From NCBI GenBank assembly GCA_038380435.1, contig JAWZYU010000034.1, positions 2,648,704 to 2,712,703 of the forward strand: a DNA stretch of 64,000 bases. Reading direction: 5' to 3'. This DNA is from Ryuthela nishihirai. Lineage: Eukaryota > Arthropoda > Arachnida > Araneae > Heptathelidae. This document shows positions 32,336-42,309 of the stretch, one piece after another; the first letter of the stretch is position 1, and the number at the start of each line of letters is the position of its first letter. The position numbers were made by a program, and so were the translations under genes. The notes beneath the pieces are model-generated. The model did no database searches, was not told the origin of the DNA, and saw only the letters and a list, made by a program, of their open reading frames with translations.

Positions 32336-32409
32336 ATGAGACGAACGTGGGTCTAACTAGCGTGACGTCATGGAGTCTGTTGGATGGCCTTCTCTTGTAG
32401 GAGGTGTTG

Positions 32410-32443
32410 GCCTGGCGCGCTACCGACTGAGCCACCCCCGCCC
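32410..32443 (-). mobile_element. SINE family 1, tRNA head separated by the P-like insertion
   Basis: gcctggcgcgctaccgactg then agccacccccgccc is exactly the head missing from 29532-29874. It proves that one SINE was split rather than two truncated ones being present. Confidence 0.9.
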
Positions 32444-33075
32444 AATTCCGTGATCCATGCTAACAAGTTATAGGCAATAGTTAATTGTTCAAATCATAGT
32501 TATTAAACAATTCATCATCAGTGAATTTCATAATGAAAACCAATCATGAATAATGGTACAGTTCTGTTGGGTTGTTTTACCTCTGAGCGGCACTTTTTTG
32601 CACACCATGGGCTAAATGGCCAGGTCACATGGACCCCGAAGGCTCAGAGAAGGTTGGGGAAGGGGACACACTGGAACAGCTGTTGGGAGACAGATGGTAG
32701 CCTCCCGTCAAGGCCATTCAGCGTGTTCTTTAACGTGCACAGGGTATGGCTCTCCCGCACACGGTGCCACGGCTTAACGTCCCATCCGACGGACGGCGGC
32801 CTTTCCAAGCCCATCGGTGTCTCCTACTGACCGTGGGCAGAGCGGGGAATTATTGCGGAGATAAATCTCAATGCTGACCCAGCTGGGAGTCGAACCTGGG
32901 AACTGCAGATTACGAGCCTGGCGCGCTACCGACTGAGCCACCCCCGCCCAATTTCGTGATCCATGCTAACAAGTCATAGGCAATAGTTAATTGTTCAAAT
33001 CATAGTTATTAAACAATTCATCATCAGTGAATTTCATAATGAAAATCAATCATTAATAATGATACAGTTCTGTAA
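32444..33075. repeat. tandem duplication of SINE-plus-flank unit
   Basis: The 120-bp flank 32444-32566 (aattccgtgatccatgctaa .. gtacagttctg) recurs at 32950-33072 (aatttcgtgatccatgctaa .. atacagttctg) with few changes, each time right after a SINE head. The arrangement is [SINE-flank][SINE-flank] with a unit of about 506 bp; the first SINE later received the P-like element. Confidence 0.85.
32567..32949 (-). mobile_element. tRNA(Met)-derived SINE, family 1 (second unit of the tandem duplication)
   Basis: Full length, tail at left (ttgggttgttttacctctga), head at right (gactgagccacccccgccc). It lacks a target duplication of its own; its flanks are explained by duplication of the neighbouring unit. 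Confidence 0.9.
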
Positions 33076-33111
33076 TCAACCGTAGTGTTCGGATACTTTT
33101 TTGGGCGACTG
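33067..33111. mobile_element. solo terminus of the palindromic TA-flanked MITE
   Basis: ttctgtaatcaaccgtagtg then ttcggatacttttttgggcg and actg|ta match the right terminus of the MITEs at 35391-36020 and others. Confidence 0.75.
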
Positions 33112-33544
33112 TACAAAAATTCATTAGTAATAATCCAACTTAAAAAAAAGAGTCTTCCAATTATTTCTTAAAAACAGTCGCGTCTCCCACCCACCCTGGA
33201 TTTACAGGTCATGTTAATATGTTATACATTCTAACCACCAATATTTCAAATTTTTTGCATAAATACATCGTTTGCAATACTCTTCAAAATTTCGGAATTT
33301 TTGATTTTTTTCCACCGTTAGAGGGCACAGTGTTAGCTTTTTGGAGATTCGGAAAGTGCGAATCATAATACACTGGTTTCCATAAATTAAGGAAAAACTC
33401 AGTAAAATTCTGATAAATAAAAAACTATATGAATGATTTTAATGAAATTTGATGGAAATATGAATTACAAAGTTAGTTTCAGAATGGCATAAAATATTTT
33501 ACACTATAAACATTTTTCGTCAAAAAAATAACACAGGATTTTGT

Positions 33545-34066
33545 CCAAAAATGAGGTGTCAGAATGCAATGGGCAAAGTTGGTTAATAAGAAGTGTGGTC
33601 ACCCCTTACAGCAATGCAGGCACGACAGCGATGTTCCATGCTGTTTATGATGCTGTGAATCAACTCAGTAGGGAATACGACCATTGTTCCTTTAAAGCAG
33701 TAATAAGATCGCCCCTTGTTTCAGGTTGGGGGAGGGGGGTTGAGGGAAGCAACGAGTCTTCCTAGAGCATCCCACACACGTCCAATTGGATTGGGTTGGG
33801 CGATCGAACTGGCCACTCCATGTACATAATGGTCTCCTCTTGAAGGTATTGTTCCACTAGTTGAACTCTGTGTGGACTAGGTTATCGTCTTGTAAGATGA
33901 ATGCTTCAGCGATTGCACCAGTATAAGGACGTGCATAAGGGTCCAGATGTCATCTGTATGCCTTTGAACGTTGAGGTTCCCACTCGTCAACACATAGAGG
34001 TCTGTGCGTCCACCTATGGAAATGCCAACCCAAACACACACGCCGCAACTGTCTCTTTGACGGATT
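33545..34066 (-). pseudogene. Tc1-type transposase remnant
   Basis: The minus strand from 34066 reads VCVWVGISIGGRTDLYVLTS and NLNVQRHTDDIWTLM. Then, in broken frames, it shows the region of the second catalytic Asp (a degraded DDN, near 33880), and RVWDALGR and R-P-N-P-I-G patterns near 33770-33810 corresponding to the SPDLNPIE..WD.LGR block. The C-terminal block near 33600-33690 recalls the S.HHKQHGTSLSCLHC ending of this family. The N-terminal DNA-binding part is missing or lies beyond the SINE fragment. It has several stops and frame changes. Confidence 0.65.
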
Positions 34067-34186
34067 TGGGTTGTTTTACCTCTGAGCGGCACTTTTTTGC
34101 ACACCATGGGCTAAATGGCCAGGTCACATGGACCCTGAAGGCTCAGAGAAGGTTGGGGAGGGGACCCACTGGAACAGGTGTTGGGT
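34067..34186 (-). mobile_element. SINE family 1, 3'-module fragment
   Basis: ttgggttgttttacctctga through ggaacaggtgttggg, then it stops abruptly. The adjacent taattcggcaaaaacttgcc gaatta is a short hairpin belonging to the Tc1 element. It is inserted in the transposase remnant. Confidence 0.85.
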
Positions 34187-34253
34187 AATTCGGCAAAAAC
34201 TTGCCGAATTATCGTGATTTTTCTCATTTTTCCTTAATATATGGAAACCAGTG

Positions 34254-34599
34254 TATTTCATCAGTACCTATCCAATAGAAGTGAATTTTTCATATACCTC
34301 TGTAAACAAAAAGGGTCGATGTCTACTGACAAACGACAGACTGCAAAGTGAACATATTTTCTCGTTTTTTCGAAAAACAAAAATTGTAAAAAAATGGTTC
34401 GTTTGGAGTTTTTGGTGTATTAACAAGGAAGAAGATCTCTGTACATAAAATGTAGACTCTCATACTTGGCAGCATTGTCACTCGATAGGGTGATGTTTAA
34501 AGGCCATAAAAAATGTAAAATAAATGTTAATTTATAAGAAACATGGTAATAATTAAGAAAAACAACGGTAAACAGAAAAGGTGGTACGATTTCTGATTG
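34254..34599. other. AT-rich non-coding stretch
   Basis: Nothing recognisable between the Tc1 terminus and the 5' end of the RPS25 retropseudogene. Confidence 0.35.
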
Positions 34600-35390
34600 C
34601 ACGTTGCTCTCTTGGTGGTAGAGGCATTTCCTGTTGTTCTGCAACTTCATACCGAAAAGGGGTGGCTCAGTCGGTAGCGCGCCAGGCTCGTAATCTGTAG
34701 TTCCCAGGTTCGAGTCCCAGCTGGGTCAGCGTTGAGATTTACCTCCGCAAAATTCCCCGCCGTGCCCACGGTTTGTAGGGGACACCGATGGGCTTCGAAA
34801 GGCCGTCGTCCGTCTGATGGGACGTTAAGCCGTGGCCCCGTATGCGGGAGAGACATACCCTGTACACGTTAAAGAACACGCTGGATGGCCTTGACGGGAG
34901 GCTACCATCTGTCTCCCAACAGCTGTTCCAATGGGTGCTCTCCCCCAACCTTCTCTGAGCCTTCGGGGTCCATGTGACCTGGTCATTTAGCCCATGGTGT
35001 GCAAAAAAGTGCCTCTCAGAGGTAAAACAACCCAACTCATACCGAAAAAGCCTGCTAAGCAAGATACAGAGAAAAATGACCCTAAAGCTGGTGCAAAAAG
35101 ATAAGAAGCATCATCTGATGAAAAAAGCAAAGAAGAGGAAATGGTCCAAAGGAAAAGTCCGTGATACGTTGACCAATTTGATATTTTTTGACAAGCCAAC
35201 CTATGAAAAAAATGTTAAAAGAAATCCCCAGCTATAAACTTATTACGCCATCTGTAATTTCTGACAGGGTAAAAAAGTTAGTGACTCGTTAGCCAGAAGG
35301 CATTGGAAGAATTACAGTAAAAGGGACAAAAGAAGCAAGTTGTGAAACATCACAGTCAAGTTATATATTCCAGAATCACTAAAGAAGATA
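34600..35390 (+). pseudogene. RpS25: processed pseudogene of ribosomal protein S25
   Basis: The parent gene product is a small-subunit (40S) ribosomal protein. Seen: 35039 onward reads (start codon now ATA) [19 protein letters not shown]; after a one-base frame change it reads [20 protein letters not shown], then [11 protein letters not shown], the hallmark eS25 core. Further, in changed frames, K..YAI and SDSLARRHWK match the LITP.VVS..L.I.GSLARRAL region, and 35340-35390 (KHHSQVIYSRITKE in a third frame) matches the C-terminus. There is no intron, and at least three frame or stop lesions, so it is a decayed retrocopy. A SINE (34659-35036) sits at the start codon. Sequence upstream (34600-34646, including tgctctcttggtgg and ttctgcaacttc) is probably the 5' leader. 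The 3' end is cut by a MITE at 35391. A short lysine-rich unrelated protein is the only alternative, and the core motif argues against it. Confidence 0.85.
34659..35036 (+). mobile_element. tRNA(Met)-derived SINE, family 1, in the RPS25 retrocopy
   Basis: Head at left (ggggtggctcagtcggtagc), tail at right (gtaaaacaacccaac). The 12-mer tcataccgaaaa at 34647-34658 and 35037-35048 is the target duplication and covers the former start codon region. Confidence 0.95.
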
Positions 35391-36020
35391 CAGTCGCTCA
35401 AAAAAGTATCCGAACACCATGGCTGATTACAGAATTCAGAAAAAATATCCGGCAACGATTTTTTTAGAAATTAGTGATCTGGCAACCTTCGTGTCAGAAA
35501 AAGTATCTGGCAAAGAATTTTTTAGAAACTAGTGATCTGGCAACCTTCGTGTCACGTGACACGAAGGTTGCCAGATCACTAATTTCTAAAAAAATTCGTT
35601 GCCAGATATTTTTTCTGAATTCTGCAATCAACTATAGTGTTCTAATATTTTTTTGACCAACTGTATACACGAAGGTTGCCAGATCACAAATTAAAAAAAA
35701 AATCGTTGCCAGATATTGTTTCTGAATTCTGTAATCAACCATAGTGTTCGGATACTTTTTTGAGCGACTGTAGGTGGTCATATTATTTTGATACTAGATC
35801 GTGTTGGCACACTCACGGAAATATTGAGCGTGTGCAGTTACCGTTCACAGCAAACTGGAACGTGTACAGTTGCTGTACACGCTCCAGATATTTTTTCTGA
35901 ATTCTGTAATCACGTGACAAGAAGGTTGCCAGATCACTCATTTCTAAAACAATCGTTGCCAGATATTTTTTCTAAATTCTGTAATCAACCATAGTGTTAG
36001 GATATTTTTTTGAGCGACTG
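35391..36020. mobile_element. cluster of palindromic TA-flanked MITEs
   Basis: 35391 starts cagtcgctcaaaaaagtatc after TA; the sequence reads into a near-perfect palindrome centred on gtgtcacgtgacac (near 35555) and returns to gaccaactg (35667). A second half-copy follows to gagcgactgta at 35772, then a module with the gtgtgcagttaccg and ctgtacacgctcc hairpins, ending gagcgactg at 36020. The terminus resembles Tc1/mariner ends and uses TA targets. Confidence 0.85.
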
Positions 36021-36032
36021 TACCCACTAGAC

Positions 36033-36237
36033 CAGGCCTGGGGAAACTTTTTAACGGAAGGTCCACATAGAAAACTGAAATGGAATATATTTATATACAG
36101 TATAACAACATAATAACCAATGAAATATATAATCAATAAAATATGCGTAAAGAACAAGAAAAGCACTCTTTATCGACTTTTCAAATTTAATTGGCACCAA
36201 TGTCTCGCAGGACACACGAAGAAAGATGGCAGGCCTG
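36033..36237. mobile_element. hAT-type MITE with 8-bp TSD
   Basis: cactagac at 36025-36032 and 36238-36245 flanks a 205-bp element that begins caggcctggggaaacttttt and ends ggcaggcctg. Eight-base duplications and CA(G)..(C)TG ends are typical of hAT elements. It is non-coding. Confidence 0.85.
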
Positions 36238-36347
36238 CACTAGACCCAGTCCACTCCACTGACCTAGAGGAACCGGATTAATAATTCCTCTGTTCATTTG
36301 CTCTAAGTGCCCCCACAAACATGGATATATTCTGCGCTACTCCGGTA

Positions 36348-36859
36348 CAGTCGCCCAAAAAGTATCCGAACACTATGGTTGATTACAGAATTCAGAAAAA
36401 AATATCTGGGAACGATTTTTTTAGAAATTAGTGATCTGGCAACCTTCGTGTCACGTGATTACAGAATTCAGGAAAAATATCTGGAGCGTGTACAGCAACT
36501 GTACACGCTCCAATTACCGTTCACAACAAACTGGAGCGTGTGCAGTTACTGCACACGCTCCAGTTTGCTGTGAACGGTAACTGCACACGCTCAATATTTC
36601 CGTGAGTGAGCCCACACGATCTCAGTATCAAAATAATATGACCACCTACAGTCGCTCAAAAAAGTATCCGAACACTATGGTTGATTACAGAATTCAGAAA
36701 AAATATCTGGCAACGACTTTTTTAGAAATTAGTGATCTGACAACCTTCGTGTCACGTGACACGAAGGCTGCACATCACTAATTTCTAAAACAATTTGCCA
36801 GATATTTTTTCTGAATTCTGTAATCAACCATAGTGTTCGGATATTTTTTTGAGCGACTG
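36348..36859. mobile_element. two adjacent palindromic TA-flanked MITEs
   Basis: The first (36348-about 36648) starts cagtcgcccaaaaagtatcc and contains stem pairs tggagcgtgtacagcaactg/tacacgctcca and tgtgcagttactgcaca. The second (36649-36859) is the simple palindrome with cgtgtcacgtgacacg at its centre, ending tgagcgactg|ta. Confidence 0.85.
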
Positions 36860-38801
36860 TACAAGGCGAAGGTCATGGCTTCAAATAAAAGCAATGAATT
36901 CTTATTATCTGCATTTGGAGTCTCTAAGGTAGATTGCAATACTGTTCAAGTAACATCAGAAATCTATTCATATAAATATTAATTTGTTCGTTATTCCTGC
37001 ATCTCTTTCAGCATTAAACATTTCTTGGAAATATCAGGTGAACATTACAGAAGAAATTTGAAAATGATTCAGAAAGAATGGTCTTTGTAACAGCCATTAT
37101 CATGGTAAGCCTGCTGACAAGCCATAAGGCTTAGCGGGGTAATCGATGTATATAACCATACTAAGGTTTAATAAAGATATTATTATTATTAAAAAAAACA
37201 CGTAAGAAAAGAAGATTTTAAAATTCTAATTTAAATTTAGTCTGTGTTACACCATTACCACTGTATTCTTCTTCGTCGATTACTTCGTTATATAATAAAG
37301 TGCATTGCATGCATATAAACAGTAAACATATTGATAGAAAAAAATACTCGACATTACACCCACGACTTCAGTTTCCTCCATACAATCCGCATAATCGCAG
37401 TCTTACTCTACATTTCTCATTCAGAGATATCCTTTTCTAAATCACACAAATCTACTTCCATGTTCTTACTTTTTTTTCGCAGATAGAAGTAATTTTGCTC
37501 TTGTTATTCTATTGTTTATTCCTTTAACTGCTGTTAAAATGAATTAAGAGAAAAGGAGATTCCTTGTACTTTCTTTTCGTATTAGGGGTTGTGTAGTTTT
37601 TTTCGTAGTGTCAATCGTGTTGTCCTCCATTTTGATTCTGACAGCAAATGTTACTTGCGAACTTAAACACATTTCGTTTCGTATTTCATTGAAGTCTTGA
37701 ATTTCGATGCATCTACCCCCTTCCATACAATTCCAGATCATTTAATTTATTGCTGGAGATTGTGATCGGTTTCTAGGTTTGCCAGATGCCTTTCATTTAT
37801 TCCCTATCAGTTCTAGCGTTTTTTAAAAAATTAATTACGATTATCCCTTCTGTAATTTCGTCGTATTTTTGTGATAAAAATGTCCTGGCTTTGTTAGCAT
37901 CTTAAATTTCGCAATGGAAAATCGGAATTAGTATAGAATTAAACACTCTGATGTTAATAAGTTCTGGAGTGCTGCTGCCATTAACATTCGTTAAATTAAA
38001 GAAATATTACGATAATAAATCATCTGTTTTTTCTCTTAGTTTCGTTTCGTAATTCTGTTGGCTGTTTTGGAACGTAACCAAACAGATATCATTACAACTA
38101 AGATTAAAATAGTTTAAATGCCATAAGAAATTGACGATATTTTTTCTCTTTTTTTATTTTTAAAAATCTTTGATTTATCTTTACTTTTGATAATAAAGAT
38201 TATTTATTAAATTCGTAACTATATTAATGACGATTTTTTCTTCCAGTGTAGTAACCTCCTTTCTGTTTCGTTACTGATAAATAAGACATGCATTTTTCGG
38301 ATTTAAAATAATCACATTCTGGAGGTAATAACCGGGTTTTTAATTTTTTTAAATGTGCTGAAAGGTAAAATTAAACAAAGAAACTAATCATAGAGTAAAC
38401 ATTTGTCCAGTTTTGTAAAACGTTTGTCCAGAAACATTTTGAACTTTATTTGCCTACCTGATAATTTTGATTTCTTGTGTGGTTTCGAAATTTAAGTACC
38501 GTCTTGCAGAAGATTTTTAAATGTTTTGTTTACGGAGTCTTTTTTGTCGTATTGAACAATCTTATCATTAATTTCTAATTCACAGTATTCGCAAAACCCC
38601 TTGATGTCATAATTTACGACTGGTTTTAGTCAGTACTTATCGTTATGAATTCAAACAGATGAAAACTTAGCGTGAATTCAAAAATAATAGTATATATGTA
38701 TACCAAACTCAAGTATGAATGAAGTAATTTATTACAAAGGCACAAAAATTATACAAATTAAACAATCTTATCTAAACACAAACTATTTCTATTCCTCTTA
38801 G
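36860..38801. other. 1.9-kb AT-rich non-coding stretch; possible LINE 3' end near 37087-37198
   Basis: No gene recognised. The piece catggtaagcctgctgacaa .. ggtttaataaag ends in (att)n at about 37180-37191, as truncated LINE or SINE tails do, but is too short to classify. Confidence 0.4.
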
Positions 38802-39174
38802 GGCGGGGGTGGCTCAGTCGGTAGCGCGCCAGGCTCGTAATCTGTAGTTCCCAGGTTCGAGTCCCAGCTGGGTCAGCGTTGAGATTTATCTCCGCAAAAT
38901 TCCCACGGTCAGTAGGGGACACCGATGGACTTGGAAAGGCCTCCGTCCGTCGGATGGGACGTTAAGCCGTGGTCCCGTGTAAAGGAGAGACATACCCTGT
39001 GCACGTTAAAGAACACGCTGGATGGCCTTGACGGGAGGCTACCATCTGTCTCCCAACAGCTGTTCCAGTGGGTCCCCTCCCCCAACCTTCTCTGAGCCTT
39101 CGGGGCCCATGTGACCTGGCCATTTAGCCCATGGTGTGCAAAAAAAGTGCCGCTCAGAGGTAAAACAACCCAAC
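38802..39174 (+). mobile_element. tRNA(Met)-derived SINE, family 1
   Basis: Head at left (gggcgggggtggctcagtcg), tail at right (gtaaaacaacccaactc). A small internal deletion removes ccgccctgcc before acggtcagtagg. Confidence 0.9.
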
Positions 39175-39314
39175 TCTAACATTGATCTCTCCTGATAGAA
39201 GACCCAAAAATAACCCTCTTTTGATTCTCTTTCATCACCGGAACCAGGCTCATCTTAACTCAAATAAAAACAGTCTTCTTACGTAGTATCATACAACACT
39301 AATTTAATACAATA

Positions 39315-40805
39315 CAGGGTGATTCAGAATTCATCATCAATATTTAGTGGGGTGGAAGGGAATAAGAAAAGAAAGAGATTTCACATAGGAAAGTATGGGG
39401 GCAGACGAACGCATGGTGGTGTAGAGGGCGCTGTGTGTACACACCTCTCATACAGAAGCACAGCTGTTTGACGCGTGCAGTCAGTTGTCATTCGACAAGG
39501 TGAATTTGCAGAAGTAACATGAACCGGTATACGTGGAATGAATGTGCAGATATGCATGTAACTTACGGTGCGGCAGCAGAAAGATGTCTTCGAGCCAGGC
39601 AATTGTATGCAGCGCGCTTCCCAAACCGCCGTGTGCCACAGCATCAAATGTTTTCACGTATTCATCACCAACTGCGTGAAACAGGATCGTTTGCTGCTAG
39701 TAATGTTAATCGAGGGAGGCGCAGATCGGCACAGACAGTAGCAGTAAAGGAAGCTGTCCTACAGGAAATCGAGGAACAACCTGGTGCTAGCACACGAGGT
39801 ATGGCTAGGCAGTTTGGAATTTCGCAAGCAACAGCGTGGCGGATTATTACACGAAGGGTTACATCCGTTTCATCTGCAAAGAGTGCAATTATTGGCAGCA
39901 GACGACCATCCCAAGCGTGTTATTTTTTGTCAGTGGTTCATGCAGAGAACAGCCGTTGATCCCAATTTCCCAACGTATGTTCTTTTCACCGATGAGGCGT
40001 TGTTCACTCGAGAGGGTGTCTTCAACACACACAATTGGCATGTGTGGGCTCATCAGAACCCAACGGTACAAGACCTGGAGCTGCGCAACAACGTTTTGCT
40101 GTCAATGTGTGGACTGGGATTGTCGGTGACTGTTTGTTGGGCCCGTATTTACTACCATCCCGTTTGGACGGTGCCAAGTACCTAACATTTCTTCAGACTG
40201 TGTTACCGGATCTTCTGAACGAGGTTCCTGATGGTAGTCTCCGGCGAATGTGGTTCCAGCATGACGGCGCTCCTGCACATTTCGCAAATGCTGTGCGTGC
40301 TTACCTACGCAGACAGTTTGGTGGTCAATGGATTGGCCGCGGTGGACCGGTTTCTTGGCCACCACGTTCACCGGATTTATCTCCAATCGATTTCTTTGTA
40401 TGGGGTGCTATGAAAAACATGGTGTACGAGACCCCTGTTGATAGTGCTATGGATCTTGTAGCACGCATATCAGTTGCTGCCTCAAACATCCGGGAAATGC
40501 CAGGCATCTTCCACAGGGTCCGGCTGTCCATGCAACGCCGTTGTGAGTCATGCATTCTAGCACATGGTCGGCAGTTCGAGCACCTCTTGTAAGTCTGTAC
40601 AACCAATGCAAAGAAATGTTACATGTAAGATAATAAATGTTTTTTCCTTACCACTTCCTTCTTATGTGTTCTTTCCATCATTGAACTGGGGTCATTTTGC
40701 CCTACTACATGGCATATGCGCCCATGTTTTCCTATGTGAAATCTCCTTCGTTTCTTATTACCTACCTCCCCACCAAATATTGATGATGAATTCTGAATCA
40801 CCCTG
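39315..40805 (+). mobile_element. IS630-Tc1-mariner element of DD41D (rosa-like) type, full length
   Basis: TA at 39313-39314 and 40806-40807. The termini are inverted: cagggtgattcagaattcat at the left, and the right end ttctgaatcaccctg is its inverse; similarity extends about 80 bp (..gagatttcacatagg). At 1,491 bp it is the length of an intact element with one gene (39519-40592). Confidence 0.9.
39519..40592 (+). pseudogene. DD41D (rosa-like) transposase with two frameshifts
   Basis: Role by family: DDE transposase acting on the 39315/40805 termini. Seen: ATG at 39519, helix-turn-helix region MNRYTWNECADMHVTYGAAA to about residue 60, and a second DNA-binding part with GMARQFGISQATAWRII. A frame change near 39850 leads to HPKRVIFCQWFMQ and LFTDEALFTREG (first Asp), and a second near 40055 leads to FAVNVWTGIVGDCLLGPYLL, FLQTVLPDLLNEVPDGSLRR, MWFQHDGAPAHF (second Asp) and SPDLSPIDFFVWGAMKNMVY (third acidic residue, Asp). 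I count 41 residues between the second and third Asp. It ends RQFEHLL at 40590. With only two frameshifts, it is a recent pseudogene of about 357 codons. Confidence 0.85.
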
Positions 40806-40863
40806 TATATTCTTATTTCTTCACTACTCCGTTACACAGTTGATAACGTAATTTTCACGCAGA

Positions 40864-41421
40864 GTTGGGTTGGGTTGTTTTACCTCTGAGCGGCACTTTT
40901 TTGCACACCATGGGCTAAATGGCCAGGTCACATGGACCCCGAAGCCTCAGAGAAGGTTGGGGGAGGGGACCCACTGGAACAGCTGTTGGGAGACAGATGG
41001 TAGTCTCTCGTCAAGGCCATCCAGCGTGTTCTTTAACGTTGGGTTGTTTCACCTCTGAGCGGCACTTTTTTGCACACCATGGACTAAATGGCCAGGTCAC
41101 ATGGACCCCGAAGGCTCAGAGAAGGTTGGGGGAGGGGACCCACTGGAACTGCTGTTGGGAGACAGATGGTAGCCTCGCGTCAAGGCCATCCAGCGTGTTC
41201 TTTAACGTGCACAGGGTATGTCTCTCCCGCACACGGGGCCACGGCTTAACGTCCCATCCGACGGACGGCGGCCTTTCCAAGCCCATCGGTGCCCCCTACT
41301 GACCGTGCGCACGGCTGGGAATTTTGCAGAGGTAAATCTCAACGCTGACCCAGCTGGGACTCGAACCTGGGAACTACAGATTACGAGTCTGGCGCGCTAC
41401 CGACTGAGCCACCCCCGCCCC
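40864..41421 (-). mobile_element. SINE family 1 with duplicated 3' module, 14-bp TSD
   Basis: Module join gttctttaac|gttgggttg at 41037/41038. aattttcacgcaga at 40850-40863 and 41422-41435 is a perfect target duplication. Same architecture as 11491-12046, at an unrelated site. Confidence 0.95.
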
Positions 41422-42309
41422 AATTTTCACGCAGAAGCATACGCGAGCGTTCATGACACGTTCATTGTAAATTCATTGAACACGTTCATCTGTCGTAACA
41501 TTATATTCACTAAATTACAGCTACTTCTTTATAACATTGACTGCATTTCGAATGTTCTTAAGCATACTCGATCATCTTCGAGATTAAATCACACGTTTAT
41601 TGCAATGAACAAAAAAATATCTCTCACAAACCAATTTTCAAAATGTTATGTCTTCATTATCTAGATTTAATTCTGCGAGAAAATAAAAATGTCCCTTAAT
41701 GCAATCAATTGCAGTGCGACCAAGGCAAAACACTTTCTGAAAATAATAGAATGCAAATAATTTGCTATATAGAGAAAAATAATTCGGACCTTTTAGCATC
41801 TTGTAGATTATGTAGATCCTCTGAAACTTATTGTGACCCTGTTATGTGGTTATGAAACCAATTAAAAATAAACCTCCTTTCAGATTTCACAAATTAGAAA
41901 AAAAAAGCTGAATATGAACCAAAGATAGTGGAGATGATAAATTAGAGTCTCCGATAAATTGTAGTCTACTATATATTGATAATAAACGTTGAATGTAATT
42001 TTTCACAAAACAAGCACATCTTCATCTTTATTGTTCTTTCACATTGCCAAGCTCGTGAAAGAGTCATCGTACAATGACTCTCATGCAAATAGCAATCAGC
42101 TTTCTCTGCTAAGCGCTTACGGGAAGGCGATATTTTGAAATCAACTGGAGAAATGTTTATTTTTGCTTTATGAGTTCTCACCTTGGGATGGAACTGGGAA
42201 GGTTGAGATGTGGGACGGATGTTTGAACCTTCTCTGCGAAAAAGGGAACTTGGGTGGAAGAGGAAATTTAAAAAGGCACAGATATCTGATTTCCATTTGA
42301 TTTAAGGTA
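41422..42309. other. AT-rich non-coding stretch
   Basis: 41428-41505 matches 17196-17270 (gaagcatacgcgagcg.. catctgtcgtaaca). The match continues left of the SINE only weakly. No gene. Confidence 0.45.

Larger units (their letters stand above)
29875..32409 (+). mobile_element. P-superfamily-like (THAP) DNA transposon inserted in a SINE
   Basis: gcctggc flanks it at 29868-29874 and 32410-32416 (the intact SINE has it once). The ends are inverted: caacacctcctagaagacaa at the left and, inverted, caacacctcctacaagagaa at the right, with similarity continuing through tgacgtcac..ctagttagaccc for about 70 bp. CA..TG ends, a 7-8 bp GC-rich duplication and a THAP domain (30089-31038) are what the P superfamily shows. 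The interior after 31040 has no transposase, so this is an internally deleted or decayed copy of 2.5 kb. A SINE is nested at 30268-30618. A second partial copy lies in the LINE at 20337-20596. Confidence 0.75.
33371..34253 (-). mobile_element. Tc1-like DNA transposon with TIRs and TA duplication
   Basis: TA (33369-33370) then cactggtttccataaattaa at the left; at the right ttaatatatggaaaccagtg then TA (34254-34255). The inverted termini share cactggtttccat.aattaa ggaaaaa, about 28 bp. It is 883 bp long, containing a minus-strand transposase remnant and a nested SINE fragment. Tc1/mariner elements duplicate TA, as here. Confidence 0.85.

Noticed and set aside
33541..33765. 74-codon plus-strand frame inside the Tc1 element
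   Set aside because: It is antisense to the transposase remnant that reads on the minus strand.
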